From assembly GCA_030704615.1 (NCBI GenBank), contig CM060732.1:8928001-8992000 (forward strand): DNA of 64,000 nucleotides. Reading direction: 5' to 3'. Origin of the DNA: Takakia lepidozioides (lineage: Eukaryota > Streptophyta > Takakiopsida > Takakiales > Takakiaceae). The translations under genes and the position numbers were made by a program. Within the stretch, counting starts at the first letter, position 1; the number at the start of each line of letters is the position of its first letter. Positions 30,676 to 40,770 of this stretch are shown piece after piece. Below the pieces are notes generated by a model. That model had not been told where the DNA came from. It worked only from the letters and a program-made list of their open reading frames with translations, and made no database searches.

Positions 30676-31060
30676 CTTGTATTCAGAAGGCACAGGGCTA
30701 AAGATTTGTTTGCACAATCAGCACAGTAGACGTGCTTCAAATGCAATTCACGTGGATCAATAAAAACCCCATTGTGCCCTCTTTCTGTTCTATTCTATAT
30801 CCATCGTTCCCAGAATGCATCATTCCTCATTTCGTTTGGGATTGGGAGTGTGGGTGGATTTTGCAAGTGGCTGGTAGGCTGAAATGGGCCCCCATTGTAC
30901 AGAGCAGTACCACCCTACCATTCGCGAAACATTGTCTTTCAATATGTAATTCTAAAAAACATCGCCGAACCTCCTTCATCGGGAGGTCCTTCTCCCCCTA
31001 TGACCGTGACACCCTAAACCCTATTCCTGCGGACACTCATTTCCGGAAAATAGTCCTGCT
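30676..31060. other. Sub-terminal region of the outer transposon
   Basis: No gene recognised. On the minus strand the segment near 31,000-31,060 reads GAATAGGGTTTAGGGTGTCA and resembles the left sub-terminal region of the inner element (3,150-3,200). Confidence 0.45.
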
Positions 31061-31138
31061 CATGTTTTTTTCGACACTTACGACTCTGCTCATGGCTCAT
31101 GCTGCTCATGGCTCATGGCTCATGAAATAGCAGCCCCC
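31061..31138 (-). repeat. Right terminal inverted repeat and sub-terminal GCTCATG cluster of outer element
   Basis: Minus strand: GGGGGCTGCTATTTCATGA, then five further CATGAGC motifs within about 70 bp. It matches the 3,083 terminus over the first 19 bases without mismatch. Confidence 0.75.
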
Positions 31139-31140
31139 CT

Positions 31141-31262
31141 ATTCTACCAATGGTCTCTAAGTTGGAGGATCTCCTCCAATCATTGTATGGGTATTTCTCC
31201 ACCTCTCCCAAGCGTCATCTTGAATTTACTAAGCTCACTAAGATCGCGGAAACAGAAGGACT
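31141..31262 (+). pseudogene. Fragment of a hAT-like (DUF4371/ZNF862-type) transposase gene
   Basis: A 40-codon stretch, ILPMVSKLEDLLQSLYGY then FSTSPKRHLEFTKLTKIAE, resembles the segment that precedes the catalytic region in plant hAT-like proteins. It begins right at the outer transposon terminus and ends at 31,262 where a terminal repeat (TGTCGTGCACC) begins, so it is truncated on both sides by insertions. Recognised from memory of the family; moderate confidence. Confidence 0.5.
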
Positions 31263-31347
31263 TGTCGTGCACCTAAGCATCGTGCCACAACATACATCAC
31301 TGTCCAACCACACTTCCTAGCATATAGTCCTAGAAAGCCACGCCACA
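31263..31347. repeat. 85-bp direct repeat, first copy (TGTCGTGC...CGCCACA)
   Basis: Differs from 31,699-31,783 at one position. It has TG/CA ends as in an LTR. Its right side does not lead into recognisable retrotransposon sequence. Confidence 0.7.
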
Positions 31348-31698
31348 ATGATACAGAATTGGTGAAAAGAGGAGAAACCACTCTATCACGTTATATAAGT
31401 CAAGCCAATGGCACCTTTGCTAAAAGACTCCACCATATAGACCTCACCTACTCTCCATCTCAAGTACTAGAGCTATGGCGGCGAGAGAGGCCTCGAGAGG
31501 CTCGACTAGAAGAAGACGAGCCTGCCTACGTCTCACGTGGAGATAACCTCTCCACGTCCCAAGTGAGGTTCGCCACCTCACTTGGCACATGGAACCAAAT
31601 GAAGTCCCAATGCCAACAAAATACAAATATAAATGTATAATGTCCTAATTAGTTAGAAATAACTATTTCTAACTAATCACAAATAAAACCATGACAGC
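31348..31698. other. 351-bp spacer between 85-bp direct repeats
   Basis: No retroviral domain. A plus-strand frame of about 90 codons starting MVKRGETTLSR is open but resembles nothing I know. The segment could be the body of a miniature terminal-repeat element or a leftover internal part. Confidence 0.35.
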
Positions 31699-31783
31699 TG
31701 TCGTGCACCTAAGCATCGTGCCACAACATACATCGCTGTCCAACCACACTTCCTAGCATATAGTCCTAGAAAGCCACGCCACA
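31699..31783 (-). repeat. 85-bp terminal repeat, probable 3' LTR of the left DNMT/PHD gypsy element
   Basis: Followed directly by CGCCCCCCTAGCTGGTG, the same internal boundary seen after the related repeat at 40,426-40,510 in the second element. On the minus strand the internal side AGCTAGGGGGGCGA is purine-rich, fitting a polypurine tract. The whole LTR may be this short, which is unusual. Confidence 0.55.
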
Positions 31784-32031
31784 ATCGCCCCCCTAGCTGG
31801 TGATTAGGTCCCTCTAACACCGGATAGCTTGCAAGTATCCACCCCAATAAGATCATCGCTTGGTCTTCAATCGCACAAGTCCCAACACCTGAAGTCGATA
31901 GATCAAGAGGCCGGGTGCAAATGTAGCCCCATCGTTAGTCGCCTTCATACAATCCATGATCTTCAGTTGAGTATCCATGGCATTGAAGCCCCACTAGCTA
32001 GACCTTGGGTCACTTGTCCGCCTCACCATTG

Positions 32032-33744
32032 TCATGCCCATTGCCTCTGTCCAAGGCATCGTGGACACAACCATTCTCCAATAGGCACCTCCTCAAGTGG
32101 CGGTGTCAAGCATCCCATGTGCCACCCCCTTGAGCATTTGTCACACACCAACATGGTTGCGGCGCCACCAGCATGCCCACATAGCATGCAACGCAACCCT
32201 GCAGGTACCACTGCAAGGTTAGGATCTATCATCCCATCCACATGTGGAAGGGGCCATGGCGCACAATTGCACACATGGTCCTTCCATACCATGCCATCTC
32301 GACCCTCCAAAATCAACACTCCTGAAGGCAACACCTCCCTGACCCTTAGAATCACACGTCCTGCGGTGACATCCAAGGTCGTAGGTGCTGTTTGCTGCAG
32401 ATACACATAGTCCCCAGGGTGGAAACGCCAAACACTTGGCCGATATCCCCCTCCACATATAGTGGCGTATCTCAATGTGTCTCGGTGTTGGGCAATAGCA
32501 AGGTTCTCAAAAGCCATAGGCATGACTCTCTTGAACAACTCTGCCCGTTGGGCACATGCTTGTGTCTACACATCCGGATCATCAAGATTGAGAACTATTG
32601 CAGCCTCCCTGCGAATAGGTGCAGGCAAATCCGGCTCTCGGCCGAAGAGAAGAAAGTAAGGTGAGAAGGAGGCAAGTGAAACTTGTTTGCTGAACCTATA
32701 GCCCATAGCTAGCCAAGGCAGTTAAAGGTCCCAATCTCCTAGGTGTCCCTTCTGCAAACCGTACTTGCGCAAACCTCTCTTGACTGTCTGAACAACTCTC
32801 TCCGCCAAGCCATCAGCCTCGGGATGATCCCGAGAAGTAGTGCGGTGATCTATCAAGGCTTGCTCACACAAAGCCTGAAACTCCCCCAAGAACTCTCTCC
32901 CCTGGTCCGTGAGTACCTCGGCTGGAGCACCAAAATGGCTAAGCACTCGATCTAAGAATGCATACGCAGCCCCCTCACTTGCCTTGTCAGGCAATGCCAC
33001 CAGTTCAATCCATTTGGAGAAGTGTTCCACCATCACCAGCACATACTTGTTGTGGCGAATCGTCAATAGCAATGGGCCTGCGAAGTCAAGACTCCAACGA
33101 TAGCCCAAATCCATAATGGGTAAAGGATGCAATTGTGGAGTAGGGGCGTTGAAAGAATCCCGCACTCTATCATACACCATGCACCTTGCCACTAACTGTT
33201 GCACATCCCTATGCATGCCCCGCCACCAATACTGCCCTTGCAGCAAACTATGAGTGCGCCGCACCCCAAAATGTCCCAACTCCTCATGGGCATGGCGTAC
33301 CAATCGCGCTCGTTGTGTTGGATGAGGCACAATCCTCACTCGTCCATCCTCCCATACCCGGAGTATGTGAGTCCCCTCCCACTTGAACCTCTTGGCTCGT
33401 TGTAGGACCCGATCCCTCTCTTTAGCAGTCACACTGGCTACTGTCTCTCCGGTCCGAAGGTATGCCAACACTGTTGCATCTTCATGCACATCCTTAGCAC
33501 TACCAAACTCCTCACTAGTCTCTGGATCATCATGCACGCTATCTACATGACCAATCTCATGGGATGAACCAGCTTGAGCTCCCATTGCTAGAATGCACAA
33601 AAATGCCGATGCATGCCATCCTAGCACCATCTCCTCATCCGTCTCACCATGCCACCGAGCTCCAGTATCATCATGCTCGCTCGTGCATGGATTACAACTC
33701 AATCCATCTGCATCCCGATTGACAATACCGGCTCGATGCACCAC
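32032..33744 (-). pseudogene. Integrase with C-terminal PHD finger (left element)
   Basis: H2C2-type start (HAHEELGHFGVRRTHSLL), core MDLGYRWSLDFAGPLLLTI with the first Asp, SHFGAPAEVLTDQGREF with the second Asp and DHPEADGLAERVVQTVKR with the Glu. Then an SH3-like C-terminal module (FHPGDYVYLQQTAPTTLDV) and finally a PHD finger near 32,160-32,050: CMLC, then VCDKC, SRGWHMGC and WLCPRC give the C4-H-C3 ligand set with the usual Trp before the last Cys pair. A TAG replaces a Trp codon near 32,567, and a frame gap lies at 32,540-32,720. PHD fingers usually bind histone H3 tails; target specificity cannot be read here. Confidence 0.85.
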
Positions 33745-34090
33745 CTGGAAGTCGTACTCTTAAAGCATAAGTGCCCACCGTGCAAGCTTCCCTGTAAGCT
33801 TGTCTGACTCCATCAACCACTTCAATGGTTGGTGATCCGTGACAAGGGTGAAGAGATTGCCATAGAGGTAGCATCTGAAATGTGCCACTGCCCATACCGC
33901 AGCTAGACACTCCCCTTTATAGGAACTATACTTCGCCTCGGCATCATTGTTCGAGCGGCTAGCACTACAAACTCTCTTCCCTCATCATCCACCTGAGCAG
34001 TGCTCCAATCCCCAGCATACTCCAATCCGTATGTAGTTGGAAAGGCCGCCCCCGAATAGGCCGCCTCAGAACAGGTGCAGAAGTCAATCA
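33692..34090 (-). pseudogene. RNase H region (left element)
   Basis: Fragments in several frames correspond to the better RNase H at 55,134-55,856 (VAYASRSNNAAESKYCSYEG). Here only TAQVDDEGREFVVLAAR and a mixed-frame tail remain. Decayed. Confidence 0.7.
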
Positions 34091-35040
34091 AGCCTTGAGT
34101 TCCTCAAAGGCTTCCTTCTGCTCCTCCTCCCACTGCCACTCCTGATCCACCTTGGTCAACTTGGTAAGAGCCTTTGCAATGCTGCTAAATCCCTGGACAA
34201 ACCGTCGATAGTAGTTTGCCAATCCCATGAAAGCACGAACTTTGCTCACATCCATGGGGCGTGGAATGCATGCAATGGCCTCCACCTTTGTCTGTTGAAC
34301 ACCCAATCCTCCAGGGTATATCATGTGGCCCAGATACTCAATCTGATTGTGGAAGAACTTGCATTTTCCGGGGTGCAGTTTCAACCCGTACGCTCTCAAG
34401 CGCTCAAACACCACCTGAAGGTATCTCTCATGCTCCTCAACCGTAGCACTAAAGATGATGATGTCATCAATATAGCACCGGGCGAAGTCTAGCCCCGCGA
34501 GAATCCTATCCATGACCCTCTGAAACTCTGCAGGAGCATTCTTCAACCCAAATGGTAAGAACCGCCATTGGTACAAACAATCCTTCCCATGTTGGTCAAT
34601 CCCTCAGAATGCAGTCTTTTGCTTATCAGCCTCTTTGATTGGCAACTGGTGGTAACCGGATCGCAAGTCCAATGTGCTAAACACCTTTGCATGCCCAATG
34701 GCATCAGAGATCTCCTCTGGAGTTGGCATGGCATATCTATCGGACTTAGTCTGACTGTTCACAGGACGATAGTCCCCACACATCCTTCTTTCTGTCCAAT
34801 TGCCATAGATATCCTTCTTAGCTGGCATCACCGTTGCCGAGGCATACTCCCCGCCTGACAACTCCACCAATCCAGCTTCGAACAACTCCATAGTCCATGA
34901 CTGGATCAATGACCTCTCCATGTCACTATACCGGTAGGGCCTTCGAAAGATTGGCGTGTCACTTGCCAAATCAATACGAATCTCCTGACCCTTCAAACTC
35001 CCCAAATCTTTCAATCCGAAGGCAAAGCAATTCCTATAAG
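34088..35040 (-). pseudogene. Reverse transcriptase (left element)
   Basis: Blocks: [80 protein letters not shown] (catalytic YIDD near 34,460) and MGLANYYRRFVQGFSS. A stop and frame change at about 34,600 divide it. The YRPVNSQT variant of the palm motif is shared with the second element. Confidence 0.92.
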
Positions 35041-35212
35041 CCCTTAGAAATCGCTGGATCCTCCGGCTCTCTCCTCCGGTGACTGTAGGTCCAACATCTG
35101 GTTCCCAATTGTCCTCAGTGACTGCAACCTTGGGTACACCAGGCTTGGAGGTAGGAGATGAATCCTTTGGTTGCTTGATAGCAACCTCTTGGGCCTTGTC
35201 CGCCCAATCTGA

Positions 35213-36262
35213 CTATGGCGTAGCCTCCACTTGCTCCGCCATAGCCACCTTGAGAACATCCTCTGAGCAAAAAACATTCTCAACCTCTTCAAAAACCTTG
35301 GCCACCTTGGCCTCCAACTGATCCTTAGTCCATGGCTCTCCCCACTCCTCATACTGCTGCTTGAGAGATCCAATGACTCTCTCTTTGCGTATCTCATCCC
35401 ACATCTGCCATGGGTGTTTGCAACCCACGATCCTGTGCTCGTCCCCACTCACTGCCTCAACCGTCCCGGTTGGCAGGGAGGATGCACCATCCAATGGGAG
35501 TGTAGAAGTAGCCATCAATGCTTGCAATCTCCATTGCTCAGCCATGCACAAGCCAATTATCCATGTCAAGCAATTTAAATCCGTTGCTTGACCCAACACT
35601 TGGCGGCGTGATGCCTCTGATAGAGCTGGCACATCTGTAGTGCCGGTGACAAATCCCATTGCCCACTCTCGCTCATCCGCATTGAGCTCCACCAATTGTT
35701 GTAGCACACTGTCCCAAATCAACCCAGGACCATTGTCTCGGAAAACATGAGATGAGGGAAAGCTCATGAGCGTAGGCAAGGCCGCACGTGGCTGCCCCAC
35801 TCGATTGACCACTGCTAGAGGTGGACGATCATCATGTCGCACTCTCTGTGGTTGCCTCCCTTGGTCCAAAATGCCTTCAACCATGAGATTGGGTGGCCGT
35901 TGAATGGAACCTCTCTTGAGCAGCTCTGGTGGTGCAAGATTGGTCCACCACAATCGAGGTCGATGCGCGCGTGATCCCACCACTGCTGCATCCAATAGCA
36001 CTGCCGATCCAATCCAAGACCGCACCTGATGCACACTGGCCATTATCCTGGCCCGAGAATCCCCTATAAGAGGAACATTCTCTAAGATATAGCCTAGAGG
36101 TTACACTTGCCTCTCCTGCAAGTCCCGCAACACTCGCAACATTTCCCAAAATAAATGCGATCGTGCATCATGCAAGCCATTCCCATGACTTGCGGGAAAG
36201 TGTCCTTGGCAAGGCCATCCCGCTATCACCAAGTCAATTGCACCATGCCGGCCCAAATCATC
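35213..36262 (-). pseudogene. DNMT3-like C5-cytosine methyltransferase, N-terminally truncated (left element)
   Basis: Catalytic motif IV IDLVIAGWPCQGHFP (PCQ at about 36,207-36,215), motif VI ILENVPLIGDS (about 36,080-36,050), motif VIII region VVGSRAHRPRLWWTNL (about 35,970), target region NADEREWAMGFVTGTT and motif X RRQVLGQATDLNCLTWII (about 35,590). Motif I (FGGISTGL in the second element) is absent because of a deletion whose junction is at about 36,262, right after the protease strand RPLRVLL. A stop lies before ILENVP. It is followed by a linker (HPWQMWDEIRKER) to the reverse transcriptase. Cannot bind S-adenosylmethionine without motif I. Confidence 0.85.
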
Positions 36263-38483
36263 TACCCCCAGCAAGGTAATGTCAACAAGACCCGTAGTGG
36301 CCTATACCTCCTCCCGGCTGGGCCACCCAATTGAAACACACCATCCTGATTGTCCACCAGGACTACCCCAGGAGTCACCATACTACGCTCAATGGCTGGT
36401 CTAGCTGACAACTCCTGTAACCTTGCAGCTGTCGCTTGCCATGGTGCAGCTGTGGCTGTCTTCACCCTTGAGTCTAGGGCATCCATGCACTGCACATTAT
36501 CCGCTATCCCCGTAGATAGTGCCGATGCATCACCACTCTCACAGAGTCTAGCTGCTAGTTTGAACATAGCAGCTGGCCGAATCCCCGGCATTGCAATGGT
36601 CATTGCACAAAACAATGGAGCTTGACAAACAGCCGTAGCCGCCCCCAACAATGTACTGGCTGCACCCTGCTTTGCAGCACCACCCACTGGCATTTCCCGA
36701 GCCACACCAACTCTCCCCACTGGTACTCGTGGCTCTACCTTTGACACACTTGGGTGAGCGGGTACCATCGATGGCGTAGTTGGCACTGTCTCAGCCAATG
36801 TGAAATACTGTGGAAGCCTTGTCTGTCGACTCGATTCCCCCATTTGTGGATCAAAATCCACATCTGCTCCTCTTGGCTCAGGAGCACGCATTGCTGCTCG
36901 AGTGACAGCAGCTGCTGAGTCCACATGCAATGGTCCATCAAGTGCGGCTCCACACATGAAGCCCATACCAATCTGGTCTTCCCTAGGCATAGGAGGTTGT
37001 GCAGGTGGGGCTTGAACCTCAGGCCTTGGAGCTGACGCCACATTAGTAGTTGCCATGGCAGCAAGACGTTGCTCTAGCTGGGCAAGCCTATCCACCATGC
37101 CTTGGTCATGACCTTGACCTTGACCTTGTACTCCTTGGTTTTGGTTACGACCTCCACCACGACATATGCCTCCTCTACCTCTCTGGACTACATTGCCTCG
37201 TCCTCGGCCACCATTGTTCCCTTGGAACTGGCCTGGCCGTAGCTCAGGATGCAAGTCATAACAATGGGCCTCTTCATGCCCATACTTGCCACAATGCCCA
37301 CACTGTAGTTGTGTAGGCTGTGCCTATGCCGACCCTTACCTCTCTCCGGACAATATCTCTTAACATGGGGTCTTCCACAATCCCAACATGTCACACCCGA
37401 CTGTTGTTGGCCTGAGAATGAAGGAAGTGACATCTACAATTGAGATCCTCTCTGTCCTTCCCTGGGCTTCGCCTGAGCCCCCTTGTTGCCTTGAGCACGT
37501 TGGGGTAGTGGTTGTTGTTGGCTAGAAGCCCCACTTCGTTGTGTCTCCTTACCAAACCCCACCATGACTACTCGCTCCTCCACCATATTAAGCTCTATCC
37601 GCTCTGCTAGCAAAAACACGTTTGCTAGGGTGGGTTGGTCCACTTGTAGGAGAGTTGCATCCCGCACCCTTCTCCTCAGCTCCTTGTCCAATATCCCATA
37701 CCAGAATTGGACTGCTTGAGCTTCCGTAACCCCTTGGGTCACATTTATCAATCGCCTCATGCGCATGTAAGCCTCCCTCAAACTCTCAGTAGGCCTCCAC
37801 TGTAACTCTTGCAAGCTCCGCAACTTCTCTGTCCTTATTCCCTGGTAGTTTCTCATTAACTCCTCGAAGAACTCCACAACTGGGTTAAAGGCAGGCACGG
37901 GTGCTGGTGCTGCAACAGGAGCTTGAGTGGATTTCCCAGCTCCATCTTTACTTGTCCCACTATTAGTGCTTGCAGTTGGGGATGTTGGTGTAACTGCTGG
38001 TGTCGCCGCTGCCCTTGTGCCTCTAGTGATGGAGATATAGTCAGGTGACCAATATTGTCGTCACTCCTCAATCTCCACCTCATTTCCCCGCCTAAACTCA
38101 TGGTAGTCATCCATAGGCGGCCCCTCAAGGTGTTGAAACAGCCCCTTCCACGCCATAAAAGGCGTAAACAGTTGTGGATTGCGCATCTGCTGCAAATCAC
38201 ACCAACTATCAAACTCCTGTATGAACTCATCAAGCTCGATGGTGCCCACAACTCTCGAGTACCGACGTGGCCCCTTGGTAACTCCATACATTTCCTCCAT
38301 CGTATCCCACAACAATGGCACGGAAATGGCTTGCACCCTCGGCGAGAATCCTCCTAACTCTGAGTCTGAACCTTCCTCAGAAGACACTGAAGGTGAAGGT
38401 AACCTAAACCGCACACCTCGTCTTGTATACCCACTAGTATCGCTGGTGCTCGTACCGGCACTCTCCTCAGCAACTGGTGGCAC
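36262..38483 (-). pseudogene. Gag and truncated protease (left element)
   Basis: Gag starts MPPVAEESAGTSTSD at 38,483. Conserved blocks: TIELDEFIQEFDSWCDLQQM, GPPMDDYHEFRRG, SLREAYMRMRRLINVTQGV and FWYGILDKELRRRVRDATLL. Knuckle-like CWDCGRPHVKRYC is at about 37,400-37,360, then a glycine/arginine-rich RGRGNVVQRGRGG. The protease strand RYRPLRVLL ends abruptly at the deletion junction; the DSGA active site found in the second element is missing. Several frameshifts. Confidence 0.88.
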
Positions 38484-38900
38484 CTCCGTGATGAAAACTC
38501 ACACTCAAACCAGCTATCAACTCGTCTCTAATCCTCTTTTCCACAAGGTAACCGGGTAGAGAACCTGTTGCGGCTTATGGTTTGGAATACTAGGTTCCTA
38601 TTCTGAACCTGCACCTGCACCTGCATCCACCGCGGGCACTCCTTTGGTCTGCTGGTCATCAACCCAGCCTCACCATAAGAAAAACAATGATGGTCTGCTG
38701 GTCATTACCCCAGCCTCACCACCAATAACACGCTCTAGGATTGGCCGGCCACAATATTTCCGGCACAACCACCTATAAAAGCAAGCGCCCAAACCAAACT
38801 AGCATGGCGCACAGTCAAGCATGCATGTGTGGGAGGAGGATCCAAACACATGAAACTCAAACAACAACACCTCCCACAACTTAAATCCATCGATCTCCTT
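38484..38900 (-). other. Leader region of left element
   Basis: Similar to 61,200-61,560 upstream of gag in the second element (shared words: GCACCTGCACCTGCATCCACCG, GGTCATCAACCCAGCCTCACC, ATGGCGCACAGTCAAGCATGC). Non-coding. No tRNA primer site recognised. Confidence 0.6.
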
Positions 38901-39229
38901 GCGGCTTCAATAAACCTGCAAGATGGCCAAGTCTCTATCCAAACTAGCTCTGCCTCCGCTTATGGAAAAGCTTTGGCCTACAAGAATGATGGAAGACTAT
39001 AGAGAAGGGAAGCTAAAACAATCTCTAAGCCCAGAATGCTCTCATCCCATTACTCCCCTTATCTTCATACTCACTCTTGCTCAAGCAATAGATAAGACTA
39101 TCCTTAAATGACCTCTCAAATAACTCTCAAGAGCCCTCAAATTATTGCCATGAACTTCTGAAATCTGCCCCTCACATAGACCCACCGAGGTTCAAGAAGT
39201 TCGCAAACTTGGACTCCCAAACAATCCAC

Positions 39230-39640
39230 CAAAAGGCCCTAGGCGCCCGCCAATTAGTGGCCTCCAAGGTCTCCAACCAGCCCTCACAATGGCTCTACAA
39301 GCCTGCCCCATATGGCCTCCAAGGATCTCCAACAGTCCTCCAACAGCCCTTAAGAAGCTCCTCAAATCTGCCAAGTATTGGCCTCCAAGGACCTCCAACA
39401 GTCCTCCAACAGTCCTTAAGAAGCTCCTCAAATCTGCAAAGTATTGGCCTCCAAGGACCTCCAATCGTCCTCCAACCAGCCCTCACAAGGCTCCACATGC
39501 CTGCAAAACATTGGCCTCAAAGGACCCCAAATAGTCTTTCAAACAGCCCCAAGCAGGCTCCACAAGCCTGCAAGATATTGGCTTCAATAGACCCCAAATA
39601 GTCCTCAAACAAGCCCCCATAAGGCTCCAAAAGTATCCAC
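39230..39640. repeat. Tandem repeat, period about 66 bp, about six copies
   Basis: Units contain TTGGCCTCCAAGGACCTCCA (39,378, 39,444 and diverged copies). The open frames here are repeat artefacts. Confidence 0.85.
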
Positions 39641-39689
39641 AGTCAGTCGATTTTTTATCCGTCACTGACCAAATCTCATCCAAAACCAT

Positions 39690-40090
39690 GATTTCTCATC
39701 CGCAGGTCCGATATTTCATCTGCCACGATAGTTCATCCGTCGGTGCGATATTTCATCCGCTGGCGCAGTGCCATCCGTCGCCGCGATTTTTCATCCGATG
39801 GCACGATAGTTCATCCGCTGCCACGATTTCATCCGTTGACGAAGTTTCATCCGTCGCCGCGATGTTTCATCCGATAGCGCGATAATTCATCCGCTGGCGC
39901 AGTTTCATCCATCGCCGCAATTTTTCATCCGATAGCGCGATAGTTCATCCGTTGATGCAGTTTCATCCGTTGCCGCAATTTGTCATCCGATAGCGCGATA
40001 GTTCATCCGCTGGCGCAGTTTCATTCACTGCAACCGATTCTCATCCAGGAGCGCCAATTGTCATCCACTGGCTCAATAGTTCATCCGATT
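39690..40090. repeat. Tandem repeat of TTCATCCG modules, higher-order period about 58 bp
   Basis: Module TTCATCCGATAGCGCGATAG recurs at about 39,865, 39,923 and 39,981. Each period has three roughly 19-bp sub-units ending in TTCATCCG. All modules are in one orientation. Confidence 0.85.
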
Positions 40091-40114
40091 GGACAATGGT
40101 GGTGCTCCCAACTC

Positions 40115-40225
40115 TGGTGCAATGTTCCCACGCGTTCCCATGCGTTCCCAAGCGTTCTCACGCGTTCCCTCGAGTTCCCAAGGAGTTCACACGCGTTCTC
40201 AAGCGTTCCCACGTGTTCCCAAGCT
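40115..40225. repeat. Short tandem repeat of GCGTTCCCA-type units (about 10-11 bp)
   Basis: About ten units such as GCGTTCCCATGCGTTCCCAA. It stops just before the region leading to the next element. Confidence 0.8.
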
Positions 40226-40425
40226 AGGGTTTGCGCCGCTTTGCCTCTACGATTGCTACAACGAGCTATGGCTTCTATGGAGCAACCAGAGGTGCTGTTC
40301 TTGGTTTTTTGAGCATCAATAGACCACCAAGAGTGCCTCTAGCTCCCTGAGCAAGCTATTTGCCACATAACAAGCTCTCTTTCTTATTGAAACACGCATA
40401 GAACAAGCTATTGAGCTGTCTATGA

Positions 40426-40510
40426 TGTCGTGCGCATACATATCGCTACACAACTACATCGCTGTCCAAACCACACCACACATATATGCACAATAAAGTA
40501 GTCTACCACA
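40426..40510 (-). repeat. 85-bp terminal repeat, probable 3' LTR of right DNMT/PHD gypsy element
   Basis: TGTCGTGC at the left, CTACCACA at the right, followed by ATCGCACCCCTAGCTGGTGG, matching the boundary at 31,783/31,784 of the left element. The partner 5' LTR at the right end was not found. Confidence 0.5.
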
Positions 40511-40770
40511 ATCGCACCCCTAGCTGGTGGATAGGTCCCTCTACCTCCAGATAGCTACAAGATGTAATAGCCACAGCCGTACTAAGTCCTCTATCACTGT
40601 TCCTATTGTACTCAAACTCTATAGACCAAGGGGCCGGGTACAAGAGTAGCCCCATCGTTAGTCGTCGTCTTGCAATCTGTGAACTTGAGCCAGGATCTCG
40701 TGTGTTCAAGGTCTCCTAGTAGCTGGGCCTTGCGTTGCTTGTTAGCCTTCCATAGTTGTATCCACTTCCA

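Larger units (their letters stand above)
1..31138. mobile_element. Outer giant TIR DNA transposon (right end at about 31,138; left end outside window)
   Basis: The right end at 31,101-31,138, read on the minus strand, is GGGGGCTGCTATTTCATGA followed by repeated CATGAGC motifs. That is the same terminus as the inner element at 3,083. Immediately beyond it lies a hAT-like coding fragment (31,141-31,262), consistent with insertion into that gene. Inside the element are palindrome arrays, gene 1, the inner element and the divergent gene pair. The left end is not visible, so its total length is unknown. If this reading is right, the left flank should carry a 9-bp copy of CTATTCTAC (31,139-31,147). 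The joint assignment of these parts to one element is inference. Confidence 0.55.
31784..38900 (-). mobile_element. Left DNMT/PHD Ty3/gypsy element (decayed, internal deletion)
   Basis: Minus-strand order: leader (38,900-38,484), gag, protease remnant, DNMT3-like methyltransferase (truncated), reverse transcriptase, RNase H, integrase, PHD finger. It is closely related to the element at 40,426-61,600 along its entire length. The right boundary and a matching 5' LTR were not located. Relative to its relative it lacks about 0.9 kb between the protease and DNMT motif IV. Confidence 0.85.

Noticed and set aside
3083-31138. A single 28-kb element bounded by the termini at 3,083 and 31,138
   Set aside because: The 9-bp duplication and exact rejoining of gene 1 pair 3,083 with 24,128. 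The 31,138 terminus belongs to the outer copy.
39209-39601. Coding gene across the 66-bp repeat
   Set aside because: Open frames on both strands arise from the repeat length being divisible by three; no non-repetitive coding content.
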